64,000 nt of DNA. Source: Algoriphagus lacus. Its GTDB lineage: Bacteria > Bacteroidota > Bacteroidia > Cytophagales > Cyclobacteriaceae. Below the pieces are notes generated by a model, which was given only the letters and a program-made list of their open reading frames with translations, did not search any database and was not told the DNA's origin. Below, in pieces: positions 45,771 through 54,164 of the stretch; positions within the stretch are counted from its first letter, which is position 1; the number at the start of each line of letters is the position of its first letter. Both the position numbers and the translations under genes were made by a program. The stretch covers positions 363,779 to 427,778 of the forward strand of contig NZ_QXML01000003.1 in the NCBI RefSeq assembly GCF_003583985.1, given 5' to 3'.

Positions 45771-46265
45771 TCAAAGGTTCAATTCCATCACCACATCGTC
45801 CATTATATAGCCGTTTCCGATATCGATGACTTCTTTGTAGAGTTCATTGAAACCGATTCGGGTGTAAAAATCAATGGCCTTTTGGTTGTACTTGTTCACA
45901 TTGAGAAGAAGGCTTTTTTGCCCGGTCTTTCTGGCTCGGTCGGCTACCTCCAGGATCAAGGCTTTTCCGGCACCTTTTCCCTGAGCTTCGGGCAACAGGT
46001 AGATTTTATGGAGCTTCGCCTTTGGACCTTCGGAATAATTCAGTTCAAAACCTGCAAATCCAAGCTCTTTCCCGTTTTCTTCAGCCATCAAAAAAGTATG
46101 CCCTTTTTCCATTTGCGATTCCAGCATTTTCAGGTCATACATCCAATTCAGCATGTACTCGATCTGCTCCGGACTCAGGATATTGGCAAAAGTCGATGGC
46201 CAAGTGCGATGAGCGATGGACTGGACTTTGGTGAGTTCTTCTTTATGTAGTAAGCGGATTTGCAT
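45771..46265 (-). CDS. GNAT-family N-acetyltransferase
   Basis: A 164-residue acyl-CoA-dependent acetyltransferase of the GNAT fold. The acetyl-CoA pyrophosphate-binding motif is LLPEAQGKGAGKALI, followed by LLLNVNKYNQKAIDFYTRIGF, the typical end of the fold. The substrate is unknown; similar small GNATs acetylate amino groups of proteins, polyamines or antibiotics. It is convergent with the sulfatase gene and stands alone, with repeat-rich DNA upstream. Confidence 0.9.
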   Translation of the reverse strand: MQIRLLHKEELTKVQSIAHRTWPSTFANILSPEQIEYMLNWMYDLKMLESQMEKGHTFLMAEENGKELGFAGFELNYSEGPKAKLHKIYLLPEAQGKGAGKALILEVADRARKTGQKSLLLNVNKYNQKAIDFYTRIGFNELYKEVIDIGNGYIMDDVVMELNL

Positions 46266-46268
46266 AGT

Positions 46269-46376
46269 GAAATACGAGATACGAAATACGGGCTGTTAAC
46301 TTAGAGTTAGGCTGCTTTGCACTTTTCAACCTTACAACTTTCCAACCCAATTTTTTAATTTTTCAATCTTCCAATT
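46269..46376. repeat. Intergenic low-complexity repeats (ACGAGATACGAAATACG and TTTTTCAATCTTCCAATT types)
   Basis: A block of ACGARATACGAAATACG-like units (46269-46290) is followed by CAACTTTCCAACCCAA and TTTTTCAATCTTCCAATT units (about 46321-46376) up to the end of the E1 gene. Both types recur at about 52.8-52.97 kb. Confidence 0.65.
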
Positions 46377-48380
46377 TTAAAATTCAATCAGCTCCTTCAA
46401 CTTCACCTTAAATCTTGCTTCAGGTAAAAACTGCTTTTCCAGATTCGGAGCAAAAGGGATTGGCGTATCCAAACTGCCTTCCCGCATCACCGGGGCATCC
46501 AGCCAGCGGAAGCAATGCTCGGAAATCCAGGCGCAAATTTCCGCGCCGATTCCTCCAGTAAGGGTGTCCTCATGGAGGAAAATCACCTTTCCGGTCTTTT
46601 TCACCGTCGTGGCCACCGCTTCCTGATCCCAAGGAAGGAGCGTTCTCAGATCCAGAATATCCGCTGAAATCCCGAGTTCATCGACTGCTTTGACCGCCCA
46701 ATGCACCCCCATGCCGTAAGTGATGATGGAGACTTGGGTTCCAGTTTTTGCCAATGCTGCTTTCCCTACTTCTGTGGTGTAGTAGCTGTCCGGCACAGGT
46801 CCGGAAATAGAGCGGTAAAGTAATTTGTGCTCGAAATAGAGGTATGGGTTGGGGTCTTCCAAAGCTGCATTGAGCAGGCCTTTGGCATCGTAGGGATTGG
46901 AAGGATAGACGATTTTTAGGCCCGGAGTATGGAAAAACCAGGCTTCGTTGGATTGGGAGTGAAATGGCCCTGCGGCAGTTCCTGCACCAGTCGGCATCCG
47001 TATGACCACGTCAGCGTTTTGGCCCCAGCGGTAATGAATTTTTGCGAGGTTGTTGACGATTTGATTAAAGCCCACGCTTACAAAATCTGCAAACTGCATC
47101 TCAACCATGGCTTTGTAGCCTTTGATAGAGAGGCCCAGTCCGGCACCGATGATGGCGCTTTCACAAAGAGGTGTATTTCGCACCCGATCCCCGCCGAATT
47201 TAGCTTTGAAGCCATCTGTGATTTTGAAGACTCCACCGTACTCACCAATGTCTTGCCCCATCAGGATCAGATTTGGATATTTTTCCATGGATTCACGGAG
47301 TCCATCGCTGATCGCATCGATGAAGCGTTTTTCGGTGCTTGGTCCTTGAGGAGAGATGACTTTTTGGGAAAACGGAGCATATACATCAGTCAATTCTTCT
47401 TCCAAATTTGGCGTGATGGCTTCCTCGGCAAAGGCGATCTCCAAGGCCTCGTTGATCGCCGTTTTGACTTTTTTATTCAGTTTTTCTTTGGTCGTCGCAT
47501 TAAGTACTCCGATGGATTCGAGAAAGGATTCGTAATTGTCCACCGGATCGAGTTGGGCCCATTCTTCCATAAGGTGCTTTGGAACGTACTTGGTACCGGA
47601 GGCCTCCTCGTGGCCTCTCATGCGGAAGGTGATGGCTTCTACTAAAACCGGTCTTGGGTTTTCGCGAATGTCCTCGGCTAGTCTGAGAATGGTGTCATAG
47701 ACGTCCAAGACATTGTTACCCTGTACCCGAACAGCCTCCATGCCGTAGCCAGGGCCTTTTTCGGTGAAATATTTGAAGGCAAACTGTTCTTCACTTGGAG
47801 TAGAAAGTCCGTAGCCATTGTGCTCTACTACAAAAATCACCGGCAACTTCCAAACCGCTGCCACATTTAATCCCTCATGAAAATCTCCCTCTGAACTCGC
47901 TCCATCTCCGGAGAAAACCAGAGTCACTTTTTTTTCTCCAGAAAGTCTGTGCGCCAAACCTATCCCGTCCGCAATGGCCAACTGAGGGCCAAGATGAGAG
48001 ATCATCCCGACGATGTGATGCTCTATGCTTCCGAAGTGGAAAGAGCGATCCCGACCTTTGGTGAAGCCTGATTTTTTCCCCTGAAATTGTGCAAATAGCC
48101 GCTCCAAAGGCATATCTCGCCCGGTGAAAATCCCCAGATTTCGGTGCATGGGTAGGATAAATTCATCTGCTGCCAAGGCATTGACCGCACCGATCGAAAT
48201 GGCTTCCTGTCCCCATCCGCTAAACCATTTGCTGATCCGCCCCTGACGAAGAAGGATGAGCATTTTCTCCTCAATCCGGCGGGGTATGATCAGGGATTCG
48301 TAGAGTTTGAGGAGAATTTCGTCACTGTGATTTTTTCGGTCAAAAGTCAGTATTTGGGCATTTGGGGCAGTGAATTCCAT
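46377..48380 (-). CDS. 2-oxoacid (probably branched-chain) dehydrogenase E1, alpha and beta fused
   Basis: A 667-residue thiamine-diphosphate decarboxylase in which the alpha (about 1-330) and beta (about 350-667) subunits are one chain. The alpha part has the ThDP/Mg motif GDGASSEGDFHEGLNVAAVW (GDG at 158-160, closing at N188) and FRMRGHEEASG. The beta part has QDIGEYGGVFKITDGF, ESAIIGAGLGLS, GAGTAAGPFHSQSNEAWF, and the typical C-terminus DAPVMREGSLDTPIPFAP. In the family it feeds acyl groups to a lipoyl E2, which is not in this window. The sequence resembles branched-chain 2-oxoacid dehydrogenase more than pyruvate dehydrogenase, but substrate choice is inferred. Confidence 0.9.
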   Translation of the reverse strand: MEFTAPNAQILTFDRKNHSDEILLKLYESLIIPRRIEEKMLILLRQGRISKWFSGWGQEAISIGAVNALAADEFILPMHRNLGIFTGRDMPLERLFAQFQGKKSGFTKGRDRSFHFGSIEHHIVGMISHLGPQLAIADGIGLAHRLSGEKKVTLVFSGDGASSEGDFHEGLNVAAVWKLPVIFVVEHNGYGLSTPSEEQFAFKYFTEKGPGYGMEAVRVQGNNVLDVYDTILRLAEDIRENPRPVLVEAITFRMRGHEEASGTKYVPKHLMEEWAQLDPVDNYESFLESIGVLNATTKEKLNKKVKTAINEALEIAFAEEAITPNLEEELTDVYAPFSQKVISPQGPSTEKRFIDAISDGLRESMEKYPNLILMGQDIGEYGGVFKITDGFKAKFGGDRVRNTPLCESAIIGAGLGLSIKGYKAMVEMQFADFVSVGFNQIVNNLAKIHYRWGQNADVVIRMPTGAGTAAGPFHSQSNEAWFFHTPGLKIVYPSNPYDAKGLLNAALEDPNPYLYFEHKLLYRSISGPVPDSYYTTEVGKAALAKTGTQVSIITYGMGVHWAVKAVDELGISADILDLRTLLPWDQEAVATTVKKTGKVIFLHEDTLTGGIGAEICAWISEHCFRWLDAPVMREGSLDTPIPFAPNLEKQFLPEARFKVKLKELIEF

Positions 48381-48569
48381 ACGATTCGATTTGGAAGTCT
48401 AAGGTACTCTAAGCCCTGAAATCGGCAAAAGTTTTTTGGAATTGGAAAATTGGGGAAGAGATAAATGAAAAAGTCTCTCACAGATTTTACAGATAGCAAG
48501 GGTAAGTTGAGTGGATCAATGTTTGAAATTCCAAAGCCGAAATCACATATGCATTCTCCCCTGCATAGC

Positions 48570-48589
48570 GCCCCGATTCGCATCGGGGC
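48570..48589. repeat. GC-rich palindrome
   Basis: A perfect 8-bp stem GCCCCGAT / ATCGGGGC around TCGC. On the plus strand it is followed by an A tract, not by T, so it would not terminate transcription towards rimO. Confidence 0.65.
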
Positions 48590-48790
48590 AAAAAATAAAT
48601 GCAAGGAGTTAAAAAGTATTTGCTGTACGATTCAAAATTAGACAATGCTTTTCTCCGAATGCGAAGCTCTACGTTAAGCTTGTTTTATCAAAGTGTTAAG
48701 CCCAGAGGTGAGGAAGTGGCAAAGTGATAGGGTGAGCTTAACCAACTTCACAACTTTTGAACCTACGAACCATTTCAACCCTTTTTTAAT

Positions 48791-48798
48791 TACCTTTG
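48791..48798 (+). promoter_or_regulatory. Candidate -7 element of rimO
   Basis: TACCTTTG matches TAnnTTTG exactly and is followed by CA, as in many promoters of this phylum. Transcription starting about seven bases downstream supports a GTG start at 48823 and excludes a start at 48796, which lies inside the box. Confidence 0.5.
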
Positions 48799-48822
48799 CA
48801 CACCCAAATCGAAGCGAATTCT

Positions 48823-50136
48823 GTGAAAGCGAGAACATTAAAGAAAGACAAAGTCAATATCATCACCATGGGTTGCTCCAAAAACCTGGTGGATTCCGAA
48901 GTCCTGCTGACCCAACTCAGAGGTAACGGCATCAATGCCAGCCACGAGTCCAACTCTGATGACAACAACATCATCATCATCAACACCTGCGGATTCATCG
49001 ACAATGCCAAGCAGGAGTCGATCGATACCATCCTCCAGTATGTGGATGCCAAGGAGCAGGGTTTGGTGGACAAGGTGTACGTGACCGGCTGTCTTTCACA
49101 GCGCTACAAAGACGATTTGGAAAAGGAAATCCCACAGGTAGATGCATTTTTTGGTACTCGGGATTTGCCAGCGATTTTGAAAAAATTCAAGGCAGACTAC
49201 AAGCATGAGTTGGTTGGTGAGCGTCTGCTGACTCACTCAGCCCATTATGCTTACATGAAGATTTCAGAGGGTTGCGACAGACCATGTTCTTTTTGTGCAA
49301 TTCCATTAATGCGCGGAGGACACATTTCCCGGCCGATCGAGGAATTGGTGAAAGAAGCTCAGCACAAAGCTGCCAACGGAACCAAAGAATTGTTGCTGAT
49401 TGCTCAGGATTCGACCTATTACGGCTTGGATATCTATAAAAAGAGAAACTTGGCCGAACTCCTTCGCAACCTCTCCGACGTGGAGGGAATCGACTGGATT
49501 CGATTGCATTACGCTTATCCGACCGGTTTCCCAATGGACGTGATCGAGGTGATGAAAGACCGTCCGAATATCTGCAAGTACTTGGATATTCCTTTGCAGC
49601 ACGGTTCGACCGATGTACTGAAGGCTATGCGTCGAGGCACCACCCGTGAGAAGCAGGAAGAACTCATCCACAGCATCCGGGAGATGATTCCAGAGATTGC
49701 GATCCGTACAACACTGATCGCCGGACACCCTGGAGAGGGTGAAAAGGAATTTCAGGAGATGGTGGACTTTGTAGAGCGAATGAAGTTTGAGCGGTTGGGG
49801 GTGTTTACTTATTCCCATGAGGAAAATACCCATGCCTTCTCGATGGAAGACAAACTTTCTCAGGAAGAAAAGCAGGACCGCGCCAATCACCTGATGGAAG
49901 TACAGGAACAAATCAGCTACGACCTCAATCAGGAGAAAATCGGCAAGACGTATAAAGTCCTGATCGATAAAAAAGAAGGTGGTCACTTTGTTGGCCGAAC
50001 AGAATTTGACTCAGTTGAGGTGGACAATGAAGTCTTGATCGATGCTTCCAAGTTCTATTGCCGAGTGGGAGATTTTGTGCAAGCCAAGATATTTGACGCA
50101 ACGGAGTTTGATCTGTATGCTACCATAGAAGACTGA
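48823..50136 (+). CDS. rimO: Ribosomal protein S12 (aspartate-89) methylthiotransferase
   Basis: A 437-residue radical-SAM enzyme with two iron-sulfur clusters. The N-terminal cluster cysteines are in ITMGCSKNLVDSE, INTCGFI and VTGCLSQRY. The radical-SAM motif CxxxCxxC is in SEGCDRPCSFCAIPLMRG. A TRAM domain closes the protein (YKVLIDKKEGGHFVGRTEFD). The C-S-K-N-x-V-D-S-E block assigns it to RimO rather than MiaB. The GTG start beginning VKARTLKK is chosen from the promoter position. It inserts a methylthio group into ribosomal protein S12. Confidence 0.94.
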   Translation: MKARTLKKDKVNIITMGCSKNLVDSEVLLTQLRGNGINASHESNSDDNNIIIINTCGFIDNAKQESIDTILQYVDAKEQGLVDKVYVTGCLSQRYKDDLEKEIPQVDAFFGTRDLPAILKKFKADYKHELVGERLLTHSAHYAYMKISEGCDRPCSFCAIPLMRGGHISRPIEELVKEAQHKAANGTKELLLIAQDSTYYGLDIYKKRNLAELLRNLSDVEGIDWIRLHYAYPTGFPMDVIEVMKDRPNICKYLDIPLQHGSTDVLKAMRRGTTREKQEELIHSIREMIPEIAIRTTLIAGHPGEGEKEFQEMVDFVERMKFERLGVFTYSHEENTHAFSMEDKLSQEEKQDRANHLMEVQEQISYDLNQEKIGKTYKVLIDKKEGGHFVGRTEFDSVEVDNEVLIDASKFYCRVGDFVQAKIFDATEFDLYATIED

Positions 50137-50246
50137 TAAAAGTTTGATAAATAGATGAAATGCCGATGAGAAAAAAACATCTCACCCAGGGGGATGATTA
50201 TCCAGGGCATTCCATTTGGCCGCTAAAAATAAATTATAAACACATT

Positions 50247-50277
50247 AAAGCCTGGGTTTAATTTTACCCAGGCTTTT
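50247..50277 (+). terminator. Terminator after rimO
   Basis: An 11-bp stem AAAGCCTGGGT / ACCCAGGCTTT with an 8-nt loop, followed by a short T run, 110 bases after the rimO stop. The distal arm merges with TTTTGTACTTTG, which may be the promoter of the next gene. Confidence 0.75.
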
Positions 50278-50308
50278 GTACTTTGTAGCTAACCAAACAA
50301 TTTTTCAG

Positions 50309-51511
50309 ATGTTAACTCTTGTTTTTACACTGCTTTCAGTGTTTTCCCCCATTCAATCCTTGGATTCCGGATATTTCTATTTTGGGAACACCAATGTTAT
50401 TGGAGTTGGATTGATTTCGGAGGGAGAGAAAACCGGGGAGTGGAAAGTTTACTCCAAATCCCCAGCCGACCAAAATCCAATTGCCAGCTTAGAGCCAGCC
50501 GACCCACTGGATTTTAAAAAGAAGTTTAATCAAGACTTTCCTGTATTTATTGTTCACTTTGAAAAAGGTGTCCCTAATGGGCCATTCCTTGAAAATTACC
50601 CAAATGGTAAGCCAAAAGTAGTTGCCAATCTTAAGGGAGGCGTTTTAGAAGGAGATTTCGGGGAGTTTTATGAAGGAGGGGAATTGCATTCGAAAGGGAA
50701 AGTGGTGGATGGAAAAAAAGAAGGGGAATGGCAGGAGTATTCGGAGTCAGGGAAAATAATTTCCTCCATGACCTACAGTAAAGGATTGCTTGAAGGAAAG
50801 GGAGTTGGTTATTTTCCTGATGGAGATTTGGAATGGGAAGTAAACTTTAAAAATGGAGAATTTGATGGGCCTTATGCCTACTATCTACCTGATTCCACAG
50901 TAAAAATACAGGGACAATATGCAGGTGGAATTCCAGTTGGGGAATGGATTGAAAAATTGGAAATAATACCTGGATTTTACAGAAAGGGCGCTTATCAAAA
51001 TGGTTTTAAAGAAGGAGAATGGCAATTGACCAACTTGGAGGGGCGATTTTTGCAAGCTGAGAATTATAAGGAAGGTAAGTTGATTTCAGTTGGGAAGTTT
51101 CAAAGCCAAAATCCGATTGAGGAAAAAGGAAAAATCAAGAATGGCAAAGGACAACGATACTTTTATGATGAAAATGGGAATGTTCTCGCCAAGGGAAAAA
51201 TCACCAAAGGAACTGAAAATGGAACATGGTTCTTCTACTACCCTGAATCCAACCGAATTTCTGCTTCAGGAAAGCTAGAGGATTCTGAGCGGGTAGGAAC
51301 TTGGAATTTTTACAGTTACGAGGGTGAAATTATTGATCAAACTACTTACAACATGGAATCATCCTTCCAATCTTCAAACTCAGGTTTGCCTCGATCAAGA
51401 AAAAGTAATAATCCTCGAGACTCTTTCGGAGGTTTTGTTCCATGGCAAGAAGGGACTGGGATTTTTGGTCAAGGTTGGAGTCTCAATACCTTTCAAAATA
51501 GGAAATATTGA
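50309..51511 (+). CDS. Exported MORN-type repeat protein
   Basis: A 400-residue protein with a signal peptide (MLTLVFTLLSVFSPIQS). The rest is about ten repeats of 20-25 residues of the MORN_2/YwqK kind: G.KTGEWKVYS, GVPNGPFLENYPNGK, GKKEGEWQEYSESGKI, GLLEGKGVGYFPDG, GEFDGPYAYYLPD, GTENGTWFFYYPESNR and others. Such repeats form extended beta-hairpin sheets; annotated 'antitoxin' names for this family are not supported by experiment in general. The tail after about residue 355 is polar and low in structure. The gene is more A+T-rich than its neighbours. Function unknown. Confidence 0.8.
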   Translation: MLTLVFTLLSVFSPIQSLDSGYFYFGNTNVIGVGLISEGEKTGEWKVYSKSPADQNPIASLEPADPLDFKKKFNQDFPVFIVHFEKGVPNGPFLENYPNGKPKVVANLKGGVLEGDFGEFYEGGELHSKGKVVDGKKEGEWQEYSESGKIISSMTYSKGLLEGKGVGYFPDGDLEWEVNFKNGEFDGPYAYYLPDSTVKIQGQYAGGIPVGEWIEKLEIIPGFYRKGAYQNGFKEGEWQLTNLEGRFLQAENYKEGKLISVGKFQSQNPIEEKGKIKNGKGQRYFYDENGNVLAKGKITKGTENGTWFFYYPESNRISASGKLEDSERVGTWNFYSYEGEIIDQTTYNMESSFQSSNSGLPRSRKSNNPRDSFGGFVPWQEGTGIFGQGWSLNTFQNRKY

Positions 51512-51581
51512 CAATCCTTATCAAATGAACCCCAGAGATTGATTCCTGCCTTAAGGGAATTGAGGAAGGCACATTGCATTT

Positions 51582-51612
51582 TTTGCGCTTTAAGCGACTT
51601 GGACTAATTTAG
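51582..51612 (+). promoter_or_regulatory. Promoter of the GNAT-like gene
   Basis: TTTG (51582-51585), a 19-bp spacer and TAATTTAG (51605-51612) match TTTG-N19-TAnnTTTG with one mismatch. The start codon follows 20 bases after the -7 box. Confidence 0.55.
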
Positions 51613-51631
51613 CCGATCTAAAATCCCCCGC

Positions 51632-52795
51632 ATGAAGTTGATCGAAGTCACCACTCCTGCCAATCAGAAAGAGTTTATCGAGATGGCGGTCCGGCTGTAT
51701 AAAAATGAAAAGAATTGGATTCGACCGCTTGATGCAGACATCGAAGGGCTGTTTCATCCCGAGACCAACAAGCTTTTCCGTAATGGGGCTAAAGCCAAGC
51801 GATGGCTGCTTCAGGACGAAAAAGGGCAGACCATTGGACGAGTTGCCGCTTTTATCAATCCCAAGATGAAAGAAAAGCAGCCGACAGGCGGTGTGGGTTT
51901 CTTCGAATGCATCGACAATCAGGAGGCTGCATTTCTACTTTTGGATACTGCAAAAGCTTGGCTTCAAAGCGAAGGCATGGAAGCCATGGACGGTCCGATC
52001 AACTTTGGTGAACGCGACAAATGGTGGGGGTTGTTGGTTGATGGGTTCTCCGAACCGAATTACAACATGCCTTGGAATTTTCCATACTACCAGAAGTACT
52101 TTGAAGACTACGGGTTCAAGCTCTATTTCAAGCAATACACTTACATGCGGCCGGTTCAGAATCTCGGGTTTGATGAGAAAATGATCCAGCGCGCCAATGC
52201 CATCATCGCCAATCCGGATTACTCCTTTCGATACATCCAAGGAAAAGAACTTCAGGAAAAAGCGCCGGACTACTTCATGACCGTGTACAACAAAGCCTGG
52301 GCGCGCCACATGGGCAAGTCCATTGCCTTGAAGGAAGCCCAACTCATGTTTGGAAAAATGAAGCCGATTATTGATCCGAGGTTGATTTATTTCACTTTTT
52401 ACAAGGGAGAACCGGTGGGCTTTTTTATCCAAATCCCCGAGATCAATCAGATTTTCAAGCACGTGAATGGAAAAATGGACCTGATCGGGAAACTCAAATT
52501 CCTTTGGTATAAGACCTTTTTTCCACCGAATAAAATGCTCGGGTTGGTCTTTGGCGTAGTGCCGGAGCATCAGGGCAAAGGAGTGGAAAGCGCCATGATC
52601 ATCAGCTATGACAAAATGAGCGGTAAGTCATCCTTCCCATACAAAACCATCGAAATGAACTGGATCGGGGACTTCAATCCCAAGATGATGCGGGTGTGTG
52701 AGCAACTACTCGCGACAATTTACAAGACGCATCATACTTATCGCTACCTGTTTGATCGGGATAAACCATTTGAGCGACACCCGATTTTCGATTGA
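51632..52795 (+). CDS. GNAT-fold protein of the YghO-like type
   Basis: A 387-residue cytosolic protein. I recognise the overall pattern of the YghO-like family: MKLIEVTTPANQKEFIEMAVRLY at the start, GRVAAFINPKMKEK with GFFECIDNQEAAFLLLDTA in the first half, DGPINFGERDKWWGLLVDGF in the centre, and an acetyl-CoA-site-like LVFGVVPEHQGKGVESAMI near 302-320. The last motif fits a C-terminal GNAT domain. Acetyl acceptor and pathway are unknown. It is a single gene with its own promoter. Confidence 0.72.
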   Translation: MKLIEVTTPANQKEFIEMAVRLYKNEKNWIRPLDADIEGLFHPETNKLFRNGAKAKRWLLQDEKGQTIGRVAAFINPKMKEKQPTGGVGFFECIDNQEAAFLLLDTAKAWLQSEGMEAMDGPINFGERDKWWGLLVDGFSEPNYNMPWNFPYYQKYFEDYGFKLYFKQYTYMRPVQNLGFDEKMIQRANAIIANPDYSFRYIQGKELQEKAPDYFMTVYNKAWARHMGKSIALKEAQLMFGKMKPIIDPRLIYFTFYKGEPVGFFIQIPEINQIFKHVNGKMDLIGKLKFLWYKTFFPPNKMLGLVFGVVPEHQGKGVESAMIISYDKMSGKSSFPYKTIEMNWIGDFNPKMMRVCEQLLATIYKTHHTYRYLFDRDKPFERHPIFD

Positions 52796-52798
52796 TTT

Positions 52799-52970
52799 GC
52801 GAAGTACGATAAACGAAATACGAGGCCTCTTTGAACCTCAATCCTAAATTTCCCAATTGAGGTGATTAAGTTTTAATTTCGAACATCGAACATCGAACGT
52901 CGAATGATGAAGTTATTAATAGGCCTCGGGGCCAATCTACCAATTTTGCAATCTTTCAATTTTCCAATAA
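52799..52970. repeat. Cluster of three intergenic repeat types before the kinase gene
   Basis: In order: GAAGTACGATAAACGAAATA-like units (52799-52825), four units of about 8 bp (GAACATC, GAACATC, GAACGTC, GAATGATG; 52878-52912), then CCAATCTACCAATTTTGCAA and AATCTTTCAATTTTCCAA (52932-52968). All three kinds are degenerate short-unit repeats, and two of them recur at 46.3 kb. They are not CRISPR units: there are no unique spacers of regular length. Confidence 0.65.
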
Positions 52971-52977
52971 ATCATAA

Positions 52978-53973
52978 ATGAAAAAATACGACGTGACAGG
53001 CATCGGAAATGCCTTGGTAGATATCGAGTTTAAAGTATCAGACCAGTTTTTCTGGGATAACAAAGTCGAAAAAGGCCTGATGACTTTGGTTGACGAGGAC
53101 CGACAGAATCACCTGATGAAAGTAATCAATCACGAAGAGGCCAAAAAGCAAGCAGGAGGATCTGCCGCCAATTCCGTGGTGGCTGTCAGCCAATTCGGAG
53201 GAAACTCCTATTACTGTTTCCGCGTGGCCAATGACGAATTGGGACATTTCTATCTGAAGGATTTGAATGATTCCGGAGTATCGATTGGTTTGGCCCCCGA
53301 AAAACTGGAGGATGGAGTGACAGGTAAGTGTTTGGTGATGGTCACGGAAGATTCCGAGCGAACCATGAATACTTTTTTGGGAATCACTCAGAATTTTTCG
53401 GTCAATGACCTCAATGAATCCGCGATCAAAGATTCCAAATACCTCTTCATTGAAGGCTATCTGATCACCTCCGAAAACGGAAAGACTGCAATGAAACACG
53501 CAAAGAAGATCGCCGAGGAAAACGGAGTGAAAGTGGCTCTGACCTTTTCCGACCCGGCGATGGTGAAGTATTTCCGAGAGCCTTTTGACGAAGTGATCGG
53601 AGCGAGTGTGGATTTGCTTTTTGCCAATGAAGAGGAAGCCCTCCTTTTCACCGGAAAGGAGAGTTTGGCTGAAGCCCGCGAGGAAATGAAAAAAGTGGCC
53701 AAGCACTTTGTAATCACCATGGGTAAAAACGGCGCGATGATTTTCGACGGAGACACCTTTATCGATATCGAACCATACAAAACCACCGCCATCGACAGCA
53801 ATGGTGCCGGAGATATGTTTGCAGGAGCCTTCTTATATGGAATAACCAACGGGCATTCTTACGCTTCAAGCGGAAAATTGGCATCTATGGCCAGCTCCAA
53901 AATTGTAAGTCAATTTGGACCAAGACTGAAGTGGCATGAAGCAAAGGAGATCCTTGCCCGGCTGAATCCTTAA
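52978..53973 (+). CDS. PfkB-family kinase, probable adenosine kinase
   Basis: A 331-residue ribokinase-fold enzyme. YDVTGIGNALVDIEF at the start, the glycine-rich AGGSAANSVVAVSQFGG near 60-76, and DSNGAGDMFAGAFLYG with catalytic D279 are all present. The N-terminal D-I-E-F and the GGSAANS motif are those of the adenosine kinase branch, which phosphorylates adenosine with ATP. Ribokinase or fructokinase activity cannot be excluded. It is monocistronic, with repeats upstream and a terminator downstream. Confidence 0.85.
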   Translation: MKKYDVTGIGNALVDIEFKVSDQFFWDNKVEKGLMTLVDEDRQNHLMKVINHEEAKKQAGGSAANSVVAVSQFGGNSYYCFRVANDELGHFYLKDLNDSGVSIGLAPEKLEDGVTGKCLVMVTEDSERTMNTFLGITQNFSVNDLNESAIKDSKYLFIEGYLITSENGKTAMKHAKKIAEENGVKVALTFSDPAMVKYFREPFDEVIGASVDLLFANEEEALLFTGKESLAEAREEMKKVAKHFVITMGKNGAMIFDGDTFIDIEPYKTTAIDSNGAGDMFAGAFLYGITNGHSYASSGKLASMASSKIVSQFGPRLKWHEAKEILARLNP

Positions 53974-53985
53974 GATAAATTAACA

Positions 53986-54016
53986 GGGGGAGAAAGGATC
54001 AAAATCTCCCCCGTTT
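53986..54016 (+). terminator. Terminator after the kinase gene
   Basis: An 8-bp GC-rich stem GGGGGAGA / TCTCCCCC with an 11-nt loop, followed by GTTTATC and a later T run, 12 bases after the stop codon. Confidence 0.7.
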
Positions 54017-54164
54017 ATCTTCTTTTTCCTGCAATGGTGGATTTTTTAAACCTTACACCTCCCTTTTACAGTTTACTTTGACGAGAGGCGTATTTCTTAT
54101 TTGAGAGAAATCATTCTAATTTCCGACCAAGTTCTTAATTGAAGACTAACCCAATCTTTTTACC

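Larger units (their letters stand above)
48381..48822. other. Repeat-rich intergenic region between E1 and rimO
   Basis: A 442-base divergent gap without a convincing gene. It holds GGAATTGGAAAATTGGGG (48439-48456), TCTCTCACAGATTTTACAG (48474-48492), the palindrome GCCCCGAT-TCGC-ATCGGGGC (48570-48589) bordered by an A-rich tract, and TTCACAACTTTTGAACC-like words up to 48780. These are members of the same repeat types seen at 45.7, 46.3 and 52.9 kb. The rimO promoter lies at its right end. Confidence 0.6.

Noticed and set aside
48570..48589. GC-rich palindrome as a rho-independent terminator of a gene upstream of rimO
   Set aside because: No plus-strand gene ends nearby and the stem is followed by A residues on that strand; the E1 gene starts divergently.
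50309..51511. MORN-type protein as the antitoxin of a toxin-antitoxin pair
   Set aside because: The name sometimes given to the family is not supported here: the protein is exported, long and has no adjacent toxin-like gene.
52877..52912. Four GAACATC/GAACGTC-like units that could suggest a CRISPR array
   Set aside because: The units are about 8 bp and contiguous, with no unique spacers of constant length and no cas genes nearby; they belong to the intergenic low-complexity repeats.
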